This document shows, piece after piece, positions 42,921-52,933 of a DNA stretch of 64,000 nt; position 1 is the stretch's first letter, and each line of letters opens with the position of its first letter. Under the pieces are notes generated by a model. It saw only the letters and a program-made list of their open reading frames with translations. It was not told the origin of the DNA and did not search any database. A program made the position numbers and the translations under genes. Where the stretch lies: contig NC_053183.1 in the NCBI RefSeq assembly GCF_905163445.1, positions 20,088,001 through 20,152,000 of the forward strand. Direction: 5' to 3'. The stretch comes from Pararge aegeria (Eukaryota; Arthropoda; Insecta; Lepidoptera; Nymphalidae).

Positions 42921-43483
42921 CGTCACCAAACGGATAAATAGATAAGACAGATAAAATTATGTGAACATTATTACATGATTTATCTGCGCTTGTTTACTGT
43001 ACTTCGTTACTTCAGATTTACTAATGGATCAAAATCCAATCACAAGCGTTACTATTAATTCTAATAAGTTGAAAATTATTGTAAAATAAAGCCATCACTA
43101 AAATTGTACAAATAAAATTTCATCAGCTTGAGGCAAACGTCAACAGAATTTAAAATAAAACTAGTTTTACTAGTACTATAAGAGCTAGAGTCAAAAAAGG
43201 TTGTATGAGTATTTTACGTATTTAGGCTGCAAACATTTTTTATCCAAACAGCGAAATGGGTTTAAAATAAGCATGTATATGTTTCCATCAGATACATGAG
43301 AACAGATTACCTTTATAGAGAGATTACCTTTATAAAACAGTAGAAAGTTTCTGTGTTATAAATCATTCACATAATATTTTAAATCAGTTACAGTTGTAGT
43401 TTACATATTTCAGCATCAGCTGTAAAAAGTTATAGCACGACTTTTTATTTTGCATGGTGTGATATTTACATTATACACATCAC
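42921..43483. other. unassigned AT-rich sequence
   Basis: Nothing recognised. Confidence 0.4.
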
Positions 43484-43652
43484 GGAATCGTATCGAAATC
43501 CATAATCGCTTGGCATCATGTATTTGTCAGTGCAATGGTTACTGGCAACGGTCAAAGCCTCCCACAAGAACAAAAATAAGAAATTATAAATATCTTAATT
43601 GCTCCCGCTTATAATCGAACCCGGAACCTCCCACTTGTAAGACCAGTTTTAA
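43484..43652 (-). mobile_element. SINE-3 copy
   Basis: 'aatcgcttggcatcatgtat', 'caaagcctcccacaagaaca', 'aatcgaacccggaacctccc' (B box in reverse). Confidence 0.75.
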
Positions 43653-43974
43653 TGAATTATTGTATGGAAAACATCGTTAACCGGCTCTCAGGCTATTTCA
43701 AATAAAATGCAGCTAAAGTACCTAGCAAATGGAAAATCTAAAATAAAAGCGATAATATTATCACGTTTAAGAAAATTACTTTCTCTCAAGGGGAGTGGAA
43801 TGAATAGTTTAATGAAGTTTTCTGAAACGAAGATAATATTACACTTTCAGCAAATACAGCCACTTTTGAATCAAAGTTCGTTGAACTGTTAGTATATTGT
43901 GAGATAGCGTTAAAGGGATGGTTTATAATCACATACAATTGTTTTTATTTATACATCTATAAGTTAGCCCATGA

Positions 43975-44160
43975 TTGCAATATCACCTGTATGTAAATGT
44001 TGATGCAGTTAAAGATGGTAACTGGCTAACCAGTTAGGGGGTTAGCCAGTCATATTAAACCCGTATCCCAAATCGGTTTCTACCAGACATCGTACGCTTG
44101 AGGGGTTTGACTCGGCCCCGAATGTGAAGTCGAGCGTACCCAATGCGCTATCACCACTTC
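43975..44160 (-). repeat. SINE-3 fragment fused to a SINE-1 head
   Basis: 'taaagatggtaactggctaa' and 'taccagacatcgtacg' are SINE-3; then 'ggtttgactcggccccgaat', 'atgcgctatcaccacttc' is a reverse SINE-1 head. An 11-bp hairpin (44021-44031 / 44040-44050) lies inside. Confidence 0.72.
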
Positions 44161-44692
44161 ACCCCCTTAGATATCCGAAATTAAAGGAAGCCACTTCTAT
44201 TTTATTTATTTCATGTAGATCATTTTTCTAGTACCAATTTACAATCATTTATGTTGGCACCCACACTATGCAAGCCTGTATCGTGGCCACATAAATTCAA
44301 GTTTCTTATACTGTAGGCTATAAACATACTGATAATAGCCTGGCAAACATAAAATGAATTAGGTAACGAACACAATTTAATTATTCTACTTACCTTCACT
44401 GTAATAGTAGGGCGGAGGGCCGTTTTGTTAATGAGAGGGTTTTGAACCTCTAATTTACCCCGTAACTCAACTGTGGGCTGGAGGCCAGGAGAGGTATATT
44501 ATGGTCTTAACTCCTTTCTAATTTACAAACGGCTGTATTATACTTGTTAAAGGCGAGGCCTTAATGCAAATTGTATAGTCTCTAGTAAGTCAGTACAACT
44601 AAAGATTTCATAATATGCAAGAGAAAGAAGAAAAAACTGAGTAAAATTTTTGTACAAACTTTAAAGCAGAAGGGGTTATTTAATAACCATTT
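44161..44692. other. unassigned sequence
   Basis: Nothing recognised. Confidence 0.4.
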
Positions 44693-44955
44693 GACGGGCT
44701 ATTGGCGCAGTCGACAGCAAACCTGCTTTCTAAGTCCAAGGCCGTGGGTTCGATTCTCACAACTGGAAAATGTTTGTGTGATGATCATGAATGTATTTCA
44801 GTGGCTGTGTGTTTATCTGTATTTTAAAAGTATTTATATTATTCATGAAAATATTCATCAGTTATCTTAATACCCATAACACAAGCTACGCTTACTTTGG
44901 AGTTAGATGGCGATGTGTCTATTGTCATAGTATATTTATATTATATTTATATTTT
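44693..44955 (+). mobile_element. SINE-2, near full length
   Basis: Head 'ctattggcgcagtcgacag', B box 'gtgggttcgattctcac', body and ATTTATAT-type tail. It is followed directly by the LINE-like C-terminal repeat. Confidence 0.94.
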
Positions 44956-44959
44956 TGTA

Positions 44960-45235
44960 TTCAAAAATATAATTTTTATTAATACATAACTATAACCTAA
45001 AATAAAGTATTTAAAAACTAAATAAAATCTAAAACGTCCTCGAAACCACCGCAGTGAGGCACAGTTCCTAAGATGCTGGCAGCATTGCCCCTTTGGATGG
45101 CCAAACTAATTCGTTGGCCAAGCTAAACTGCCCGCTCTAGGATCACCGGAAGACTCGATAACCCTTTTCGATAATTCTTTGAAAAGGGCTCTTGCCTCCG
45201 GACCCTACGGTCCCAAAGTCTCTACTCCAAAGTCA
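44960..45235 (-). pseudogene. C-terminal tail of a LINE-like ORF, frameshifted
   Basis: Minus-strand frames read GPEARALFKELSKRVIESSG then DPRAGS, and after a 1-nt shift LGQRISLAIQRGNAASILGT followed by VPHCGGFEDVLDFI and stop. Same product as at 26085-26255, extended upstream. The extra base near 45123 breaks the frame. Confidence 0.6.
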
Positions 45236-45714
45236 CTTTATTATATTTATATTATATTTATATTTTCTTAGAATGAACATTATATAAGATAAGTAAATGT
45301 TGTCAAACATTACTTACCTAGTAGAACTGAGAACTCATTTCAGACTAGAGCAAATTATTGCCATGACAGCCAACAACAGCCGTAGCCTTTATTTAAAACA
45401 TTTTGATGCTTAAGTTTTTCTTGGTATAAGTGCCAAGTAAAACATAAGAAGCTTAGTAAATATATGGCTGTTTATGTTATCCGTTGCAAAAAACTTTTTA
45501 TTTGCGTTTTTATAGCTGTGTAGTAACACAGTTTAGCAAATAGTTAAATTAGTCTGGGGTGAATGTTTAAAAGTGTTTTTAATATAGATAGCTACTATTC
45601 AGTAGCTTCAATAATAATTAACCCTTATATAATAATCTAATCATTTTATACTAGGTGAACCACTTGCTCGTTTGCCTTATACCAATATAAATATAGTACG
45701 TTAACTCTATATAC
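45236..45714. other. unassigned AT-rich sequence
   Basis: Nothing recognised. Confidence 0.4.
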
Positions 45715-46085
45715 AACGTGAAATGAAAACCGAAATAATACTTTAGAGGCTTTAGAGGTATTTTATTTACGGTCTCTGAGACTTTCCTGTAAAACCGAAA
45801 CGCTAATAGTTTTTGAGTAAATCAATTATGCCAAAAGCAAGAGTAATGTTAAGTGAATGTCACTTTATTAGATACGCATAACGTAGCGTAGGTACTATGC
45901 ACGTTTCGGTCTTTTATCTTAAAAAGGGTTGTCATAAGTAAACACTGAGAATGTTTTGAATTAGCTATGCTCCTTTTAATTTTACATATTTACAGGTTGA
46001 TTACTTATGAAATATACTTATGCAACCTTCAACAGTATTTTTTAATTCCGTTACACGTCGTATAAACCATATTAAGACACACACT
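45715..46085 (+). repeat. REP-10 copy
   Basis: 'caacgtgaaatgaaaaccga', 'ggtctctgagactttcctgt', 'gtactatgcacgtttcggtc', 'gggttgtcataagtaaacac'. Collinear with 22115-22550. Confidence 0.75.
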
Positions 46086-46151
46086 ATATAAAAGATTAAA
46101 ATGTAAAAAAAAAATAAACAATATACATTAGGATAATAAACGTGTTAAAAT

Positions 46152-46395
46152 TGTAAATTCAAGTAGGCCTAACAAGCACTTTTGAAACGTCAAGTATGTT
46201 TATTTGTAGTGTCTCTACCACCGATTCGGAAGGCAGATTCTACCAAAAAGAAACCGGCATGAAACAACAGTTGCTCTTTTCCAACATCATTTTACAATTT
46301 AACAATCATTGTTCTATTTTGTGTGAGATGAAAGCGGAGCGACTTGCTTCCAGGCAACGTTGTCATTAAGAAATTCATCAATAGTGTAGCAACCT
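46152..46395 (+). repeat. REP-8 copy
   Basis: 'aagcacttttgaaacgtcaa', 'cggaaggcagattctaccaa', 'gagatgaaagcggagcgact'. It ends about 60 bp before the exon acceptor. Confidence 0.85.
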
Positions 46396-46458
46396 CGATG
46401 TATTAAATGTATTTTATCTTATATTACTTTTGGTATATATCATGTTGATTGTTCGCAG

Positions 46459-46656
46459 GTTTCCTCAACCCTCGCTCGGACGACTATCCCCGATCTCCAG
46501 CCAACTACGGCTTGATGGACCAGATAGCTGCCCTGCACTGGATCAAAGAGAACGTCGCAGTATTTGGTGGTGACCCAACGAATGTCACGCTGATGGGCCA
46601 CGGAACTGGCGCAGCGTGTGTACACTTCCTCCTTACTTCGCTTGCAGTACCGGAAG
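46459..46656 (+). CDS. Nlg: neuroligin, internal coding exon (dead nucleophile elbow)
   Basis: After a split Gly codon (G|GT) the exon encodes FLNPRSDDYPRSPANYGLMD, QIAALHWIKENVAVFGGDPT, NVTLMGHGTGAACVHFLLTS and LAVPE, ending in phase 1 before GTAACT. ANYGL-DQ-AALHW-xxNI-FGGDPxNVTL is the strongly conserved cholinesterase/neuroligin core. The catalytic G-E-S-A-G elbow is GHGTGA here, so the nucleophilic Ser is absent, as in known insect neuroligins; this supports an adhesion role rather than an enzyme. It joins the exon at 23938-24090 in frame. Acceptor is GTTCGCAG. The next exon is not in the window or not recognisable. Confidence 0.94.
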
Positions 46657-46859
46657 GTAACTTCAAATTTTATTCTTACCCTCGTTGTGAATATTAAATT
46701 GATTTGTTCGAAAGAAGAGTGTTAACTCTTGTTTTGTTCATCAATACTAGTAACTTCGTGCTATAGCCATTTGAGGTGTGTGATCAAGTAACAAGGTATT
46801 TGGGTTAATGCCTAATGCATCTAATAACTGTGTATGGTATTTTTTTTATTTTACGACAA

Positions 46860-47272
46860 CTTAGCCCTTTACTGCAATCTGGTGGTAACCTACCTAAATC
46901 TACCTGGTGGTAACTGATGATGCAGTCTTAAGATAATAGCGGACTAACTAATAAATGTTTATTTATTTATCTGCTGTGACTACATAAGCATGCATCCAAA
47001 CATTACTGTCGTAAAACAATAAATTGAAATGGTAGTCATACGATAGAAACAAGTGAGAGCACTGGTTTCTAAGCGACATCGCACCGGAACACTTAATCGC
47101 TTAGCGGCACGTCTTTGGCGGTAGGGTGGTAGCTAGCCACGGCTGAAGCCCCCCACCAGAGCAGACCAAAGATCAGAAACTCAGAAATCTTAAATTTCCA
47201 AACTGCCCAAGTCCGGACTAGAACCCGAGACCACCCAATAAATTAACAGCGCTCACCGTTGCGCTAGGGAGG
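46860..47272 (-). mobile_element. SINE-3, longest copy, with internal insertion
   Basis: 'aactgatgatgcagtcttaa', 'cgacatcgcaccggaacact', 'agcggcacgtctttggcggt', 'gctagccacggctgaagccc', then the tRNA-like head in reverse 'cgctcaccgttgcgctaggg'. About 100 bp of extra sequence sits at 46955-47050. Confidence 0.85.
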
Positions 47273-48269
47273 TAATCTTCCTTCTGTTAAAGATCTCAAG
47301 TTGTAAAGATCAAGTAATATGGACGGAAGAGCGTTCCAAACCCGAGTTATATTGCTTTGTGAAAATAAAAAGGCTATTGAAGATATGATTTTTTTTTGGT
47401 TACTATAACCTATCTACACCATTATGTAACAGAATGATAAAAATACAGTAATAATCAAAAACTGAATAAAAAAAAATACATAAGATATTAATATTAAATA
47501 CACAGAATAGTTACAAATTAGAATTTGTTCCTCCAGGCAGCCCTATGTGGAGTTTAAAGTATAGCTTGTAAATTGGAGAGTCGTATCTATTTATTAATGC
47601 CTTCAGAATGCCAATACTGCTTCTACGTTATTTTCATCAAGGATGCTGTTCGTTTCCTTCTGATGGCAAAAAAGTCATCAGTATGAGCCATTGCGAATAT
47701 TTCAGATGCGCTACAATAACGTGGTAACCCCAACAGTATTCTGAACTCTACACCTCTACTTATTACAATAATGATGATACAGAGATATATACTTTATGGC
47801 ACGATGGTTAAAGTTGAAGAGGGAATGACGTAGAATAATTTTTAACCTTAATGACCTTTTTAACTATGCTTGAGCCAATCACGGAATAGTTTCGTTTACT
47901 GGTGATAAACTCATGTTTAAAATTAAACGACTAGAAACAACTCTTGACGATGTGAACAACTCTGTCGCTAAAGTATACAATGGTTCTAGGCTACTAACGT
48001 GGCTCTTAACGGAAAAAAAGTGAATGAATGTTGCTTAACACAGAAAAACCATTGTACAACTTAATAATGAGGAATTGGATCTGGTAGATCAGCTATCTTT
48101 CTAGTAATAACGTTAGAGACTAAACTAATGGGGCCATCCAAAAATAATTTATTGAACAGACTTAGCTTTGCAGCGTACGTGGTTAAAAAGTTTCTTTATA
48201 AGACAGATATAGAGACTGCTAGGCTTGTGTATTTTAGTTTTATTCACAGCATTATTTTTATATTTTTTA
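47273..48269. other. unassigned sequence
   Basis: About 1 kb with nothing recognised apart from a possible REP-7 scrap near 47530 ('cctccaggcagccctatg'). Confidence 0.45.
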
Positions 48270-48444
48270 TTTGTGTTTTTACCTACACTTGGAGGAATTA
48301 TCAATTATATAAATTTAAAACGCGTATAAAAATTTTCGGAACCGACAGGATTTGAACCTGCGACTCTCGGGCAATCGAGGCCTGAGCGCTTTCACCAATT
48401 AATTATTTCACTAATTTCGGCTCTCCTACCGTCGATGCCGACAC
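48270..48444 (-). mobile_element. SINE-4 copy
   Basis: 'ttttcggaaccgacaggatt', 'gaacctgcgactctcgggca' (B box in reverse), 'gaggcctgagcgctttcacc', 'ctaccgtcgatgccgacac'. It ends at the large palindrome. Confidence 0.72.
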
Positions 48445-48534
48445 TAGTATATGCCTTTCACATCAGTCACAGCATTATGTCATAAGGAATGCCTTATGAC
48501 ATAATGCTGTGACTGATGTGAAAGGCATATACTA
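48445..48534. repeat. perfect 43-bp inverted repeat, 4-nt loop
   Basis: Arms 48445-48487 and 48492-48534 are exact reverse complements with loop AATG. No mismatch was found on base-by-base reading. The left arm adjoins SINE-4; neither arm matches a listed family. Confidence 0.97.
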
Positions 48535-48689
48535 TGCAATGGTATGCATAATACAATGGTATTATGGGGTAATGCTGCTGATATTGATTCTTTTTTCAAA
48601 CTGCAGAAGAGGGCTGTTTGTGCAATATATACAATGGGCTTAAGAAAGTCATTAGGGGTAAATTTAAATACGTTTAATGTAATGATGAT

Positions 48690-48865
48690 GCAACGACAGT
48701 ATTATTATTATTAAATTCTTTTTACACAGATAAAAACAAAATACAAAAAGGAACACTATAGATAAAATAAAATAATAATAAAAAACTAGCTTCGGTGTGC
48801 AAAGGCGGTCTTATCGCTAAACCGATCTCTCCCAGACAACCTTGTGCGAAGGTAGTTGTTATAAG
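48690..48865 (-). repeat. REP-7 copy
   Basis: 'tgcaaaggcggtcttatcgc', 'cgatctctcccagacaacct', preceded by an A/T-rich tail. Confidence 0.75.
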
Positions 48866-48974
48866 GAAAAGGTTAGTACCACAGTGGGTATATATACAGT
48901 ATATATTTATAAAAAAGTTTAAGTATGACTTGCTCTAACTTCAAAACTAAATATTAATTTGATGGGAGACCAAA

Positions 48975-49064
48975 AAAAATACCCAACTAAGTTCGTTGTA
49001 GTTTCTTCTCGAGCCCGTTGGGAATCCTTATAGCTTTAGGTTTAGAGTGGTACACAAAGTTATC
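48975..49064 (-). repeat. REP-6, first part, interrupted by RTE
   Basis: 'caactaagttcgttgtagtt', 'cttatagctttaggtttaga'. It breaks at ACAAAGTTATC (49054-49064). The second part is 49582-49680. Confidence 0.82.
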
Positions 49065-49581
49065 TATGCCATCTATGCCATATATGCCATCTTTTCGTCA
49101 GAAATCCCTCAGTGCCTGAAGACGAAAGTCTTCGAACAGTGCGTGTTGCCAGTGATGACCTATGGCTCTGAAACATGGTCGTTAACTATGGGCCTCATAA
49201 GAAGGCTTAGAGTCACTCAGCGGGCGATGGAGAGAGCTATGCTCGGAGTATCTCTACGCGATCGAATCAGAAATGTGGAGATTCGTAGAAGAACCAAAGT
49301 TACCGACATAGCTCAACGAGTCGCGAAGCTTAAGTGGCAATGGGCCGGGCACATAGTTCGGAGAAAGGATGGACGTTGGGGTCCCAAGGTGCTGGAATGG
49401 CAGCCCCGTACTGGTAAGCGCAGCGTTGGTCGACCCCCAACGAGGTGGACAGACGACATTAAGCGCGTCGCAGGTAGCGGTTGGATCCAAGCGGCTCAGA
49501 ATCGTGGAACTTGGAACTCCCTACAAAAGACCTATGTCCAGCAGTGGACGTCTATCGGTTGATGTGATGATGATGATGATG
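49065..49581 (+). mobile_element. RTE-clade LINE, 5'-truncated, with 11-bp target-site duplication
   Basis: Open frame from the start of the insert to the stop at 49560-49562: FSSEIPQCLKTKVFEQCVLP, then RRTKVTDIAQRVAKLKWQWA, RPPTRWTDDIKRVAGSGW, QQWTSIG. The (GATGAT)n tail ends at 49581. ACAAAGTTATC flanks both sides (49054-49064, 49582-49592), the signature of target-primed reverse transcription. At the 5' junction 49065-49087 there is a small TATGCCA-type tandem filler. The frame is intact within the fragment, so this is the youngest RTE copy here. Confidence 0.95.
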
Positions 49582-49680
49582 ACAAAGTTATCATCTTCTG
49601 CTCACAATGATCTAAACATATATTTATGAACGCGTCTTAAAGTGCCTGTAATAGGCCAAAATGAATAAAAAAATTTGAAT
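49582..49680 (-). repeat. REP-6, second part
   Basis: 'acaaagttatcatcttctgc', 'taaagtgcctgtaataggcc', 'aaaatttgaat'. Confidence 0.8.
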
Positions 49681-49830
49681 AATTATTATTATTATTAAAC
49701 TCTTTATTTGTATACCACAACATTAACATATTTAAAATATAACAAAAACAGAAACATATCGAAAGAAGTAGTAATACAAAAGGCGGCCTTATCGCTTAAT
49801 AGCGATCTCTGCCAGGCAACCTTAGAATTA
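49681..49830 (-). repeat. REP-7 copy
   Basis: (ATT)n, 'actctttatttgtataccac', 'aaaggcggccttatcgctta', 'gcgatctctgccaggcaacc'. It begins where REP-6 ends. Confidence 0.85.
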
Positions 49831-50309
49831 GAAAAAAAAAGAAGAGGAGAATAGACTGCTGGTGGTACAAATATTAAAATACATACATGCGAATAACTAC
49901 ATGCTAATACATAAACTAGTGTACACAAAAAGATAAAAATTAAATAATATAATTAATAAATAAAAATAAACTAATATATATAATAACAACACTTACATAT
50001 TTAAATACTATAACATACAATAAATGAGTAAGTATATACATACTATTAATAGTCGTTAACAATATAATGATATATTTATTAGATAGGTAGAGTAGATAAG
50101 ATAAGTTAAGCATATAAGGTACGCTCTTCAAATTATGTCGTAAAATATACCATCAAATTGTCTACCTTCTGACAAGAAGCTAGACTTTTAGGTTATGCTA
50201 GATTAGTTATTCTTCTCCTATAATACTGCGGGCACGTTAATTTGAAGAATCTAAATTCGCGTTACTTATACCTAATAGGTCAGGTCAAAAACCTGGAATA
50301 GGTATATGC
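49831..50309. other. unassigned AT-rich sequence
   Basis: Nothing recognised. Confidence 0.4.
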
Positions 50310-50762
50310 CTAGCTTCAAAGTAAGCGTAGCTTGTGTTATGAGTACCAAGATAACTGATGAATATTTAATGAATAATATACATAAATTGTATTTATATCT
50401 TATTTTATTTTTCTCTTTTAATAATTTATTATATTAGTACGTAAATTTTTGTATTGTTTTATTGTAATTGCGATTTCTCTTCTATCATGTATATTTCTAT
50501 CGTTAAGGTTCCTAATAATAAGGTCGCCCGTTGCCTATAATTTTTTTTCTGTATATTTTTAATTTATCCTATACTATACTACTAATAAAGATGTTTAAAT
50601 AAATAATTAAAATAAATATATACTTATAATATACAGATAAACACCCAGACACTGAAACACATTCATATTCATCAAACAATCACTTTTCAGGTGTGGTAAT
50701 CAAACACACCGCCTCGGAATCAGAGAGCAGGGTCACGGCCCACTGAGCCAATCGGCCGTCTA
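50310..50762 (-). mobile_element. SINE-2 interrupted by a REP-7 copy
   Basis: Body at 50310-50395 ('caaagtaagcgtagcttgtg') and head at 50617-50762 ('cagataaacacccagacact', decayed B box, 'gcccactgagccaatcggcc'). The sequence between is a forward REP-7-like element. Confidence 0.88.
50396..50616 (+). repeat. REP-7-like insertion inside SINE-2
   Basis: 'aataaggtcgcccgttgcct', T-rich, 'ctactaataaagatgtttaa' 3' end with AATAAA. It splits the SINE-2 copy. Confidence 0.6.
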
Positions 50763-50822
50763 AAGATCGTCGACACAAAAAAGAAAATAATGTATTCACC
50801 AATAGTCGTATTTTTACAAATT

Positions 50823-51000
50823 CTGGGATTATGGAAATTAAGCTTAATTTGCTATGCTCCACGAACAGCAGGAGAATCTGTATGGTGTAATTTATAATTT
50901 CTTCAATCCGTATACTCCACACCAAGCAGATTCTTGGCAATGTACCCTCTACGCACGTTTCGCTCCGAAACCTGAGCATCCTCAGGAGATGTAGACTTAT
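50823..51000 (+). repeat. REP-5 copy, forward
   Basis: 'aattaagcttaatttgctat', 'acgaacagcaggagaatctg', 'gcaatgtaccctctacgcac', 'catcctcaggagatgtagac'. Confidence 0.9.
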
Positions 51001-51137
51001 TTATTGTACTGATTGAAGAAATTATAAATTACACCATACAGATTCTCCTGCTGTTCGCGGAGCACAGCAAATTAAGCTTAATTTTCATAATATATTATGG
51101 ATTTCCGCAAAGTAACGTCTGCTTCTATCCACTAAAT
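51001..51137 (-). repeat. REP-5 copy, reverse
   Basis: 'gaaattataaattacaccat', 'ctcctgctgttcgcggagca', 'aagtaacgtctgcttctatc'. It lies tail to tail with the preceding copy, making a fold-back of more than 100 bp per arm. Confidence 0.9.
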
Positions 51138-51214
51138 TCTGGGATAAAAACAGTTACAATATCTAAAGATGTATAAAGAAAAAGTTATATGAAAATGTTA
51201 CTATCCGTCCTTTC

Positions 51215-51312
51215 ATCTAACTCTAAGCTAAAAAATAAAATCGATCGTTTGCTTAATTTCGGTGTAAAGTAAGGTCAAACAAACACACTTTCGCATTCAT
51301 AATATAAGCAGG
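51215..51312 (-). mobile_element. Helitron-like fragment
   Basis: 'tgtaaagtaaggtcaaacaa', 'acactttcgcattcataata'. Confidence 0.45.
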
Positions 51313-51744
51313 GATTTTCCGTTACATTTTGTTATTACTGCGCCATTAAATATAACCGAGGTGGCTTAATAACCGTTAAGATGCTATTAAATATAATTGA
51401 GAACATCTTCTTCGTTCATGATAAGACAAATTATTTATGTCGATGTTATTTCATGTGCTCGTCAATTCTAAACGGATTTGGTGATTGTGGGGATAACTGT
51501 GTAAGCAAATTTTGTATCATACATGTCTTTTTAAATTCACTGTAACTGCACAGTGTGTCACAGGCTGCGACGTTAACGGGTCGCGCGCTTAATAAACATA
51601 ATATACGTCGCAATTAGTATTTAAATTGGTCACCCTCTCCAATCCCTAGTTCAGTTAACATTAGTAGAGAAGAGTCTCTACAATAATTTTATTGAATTTC
51701 CATAGAATTTTAATGTGTGATAATGAGATGACAGCATTATTTTT
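51313..51744. other. unassigned sequence
   Basis: Nothing recognised. Confidence 0.4.
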
Positions 51745-51845
51745 TCTTTATTCCTCTACGAGCTAGACCTTGACCGGAATTTCATCTTCGCGAAAGTGAA
51801 GTTAAAGCCATTATTATTAGCCATTGGGCTATCGCCGCTACTACA
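51745..51845 (-). repeat. SINE-1 head fragment
   Basis: 'ttgaccggaatttcatcttc', 'gcgaaagtgaagttaaagcc', 'ttgggctatcgccgctac'. Confidence 0.7.
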
Positions 51846-52240
51846 CTACTTGTTACTAACAGTATTTACACTTGCCATGGAAACACTAAAGGTAACCTAA
51901 ATTTATAACATTTAAGTCAATTTATTTTTTTTTGACTCTGGCATCATAGTTTTTAAAAACCGAATATTTTGGCGGATTGACGAGGTGTGCCTCAGACTGG
52001 AAACCCGCAATGCAACTCGGAGGCAGAAATAATCATGGCAGAAGTAGTTCCCGGGACAAGCTCTGCCACAAAAAAGCTTTGTTTTTTTCTCTTAAACAAG
52101 TCTGAAGTAATTTCAATTTATAATTTGTCATCATTTAAGGTTAAAATTAATAATACATTATTATTATTAATTAATAATGAATTGGATCATTGGGGCTTAG
52201 GTTTACAAACTCTTATTGGAACAGCGCAGAGGATCCAAGC
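51846..52240. other. unassigned; 85-codon frame at 51987
   Basis: A frame at 51987-52244 starts in richer sequence ('gactggaaacccgcaatgca') and turns AT-rich; no domain recognised. Confidence 0.35.
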
Positions 52241-52442
52241 TTGAAATCAAAGTCAAAAGTGAAAAATATCTTTATTCAAGTAGGCCCCCATAGGTGGCAC
52301 TTTTGATGCGTACATAAGAATTACACGGTATTGAGATGATGGCGATAACCACTTTCGTAAACTTAAAACTAAAGCTACGAGGGTTCCAAACGCGTCCCTG
52401 TCTAAGAAGAAGCCCACAACAAACTTAGCCGGGTGTTTTTTT
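52241..52442 (+). mobile_element. REP-6, first part
   Basis: (AAGTCA)n, 'aaatatctttattcaagtag', 'ctacgagggttccaaacgcg', 'acaacaaacttagccgggtg'. Interrupted in its poly-T by the unknown insertion. Nearly identical to 38664-39033. Confidence 0.9.
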
Positions 52443-52933
52443 GACGTGACAACGTCTTATAAATTGGTTTGCCGGGTGACACTTCAAGAAACTGCGTTAC
52501 GCTCCGCTCACGTTATGCGCTCACAATGAGAGCGAGTGAGAGGCACGCGTCCCTTCCACTCGGGCATGGTTAGCCCGCCTAAGAGCGAGAGAGACAGACA
52601 TAAAAAGTGAAAGGCACGCGTCCCTTTGTAGTAAACGCTGTTTCATTGTACGCAAATGTATTGCAAGTTATTGTATGTATATTTGTATATAAATACGTAT
52701 GTATGTGTAAAGGTAAAAATAAAATTTTGTTAATATGAAATTCAGTGCGAGATTCTTTGTATAAATTAATGTTTTAAATATAATTCTTTGTATAAATAAA
52801 TGTTTTAAATTGTTACTATTATTTCATCCTTCTTCCTACTATACGAATGAATATTCACATTAAAATTATTTTACCACTCAAAGTCGTTGTCACGTAAAAC
52901 TTTCGCCCGTATACCGACTTTACAGGCAACCAA
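52443..52933. mobile_element. unclassified 491-bp insertion with ACGTGACAACG inverted ends
   Basis: It splits REP-6 cleanly. Near the left edge ACGTGACAACG (52444-52454) is matched inversely by CGTTGTCACGT (52885-52895), followed by about 38 bp more before REP-6 resumes. The interior has a GC-richer left part with two 'aggcacgcgtcccttt'-type blocks (52541, 52610) and an AT-rich right part. No coding frame. Class unknown; a non-autonomous DNA element is one reading. Confidence 0.65.

Larger units (their letters stand above)
24091..46458 (+). other. Nlg: neuroligin intron, 22.4 kb
   Basis: Bounded by donor GTAAGA at 24091 and acceptor GTTCGCAG ending at 46458. Both flanking exons end or begin in phase 1 and the peptide continues directly (NYRLGIL-G-FLNPRSDDYP), so no exon is missing in the standard isoform. 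The interior is repeats and unassigned sequence. Confidence 0.85.

Noticed and set aside
47500..47580. Next neuroligin exon
   Set aside because: The CCAGGCAGCCCTATG string looked exon-like, but no frame continues the esterase domain and the sequence resembles a REP-7 end.
48445..48534. Rho-independent terminator
   Set aside because: The stem is far too long, no U-run or upstream gene is present, and such terminators do not apply to a pol II intron.
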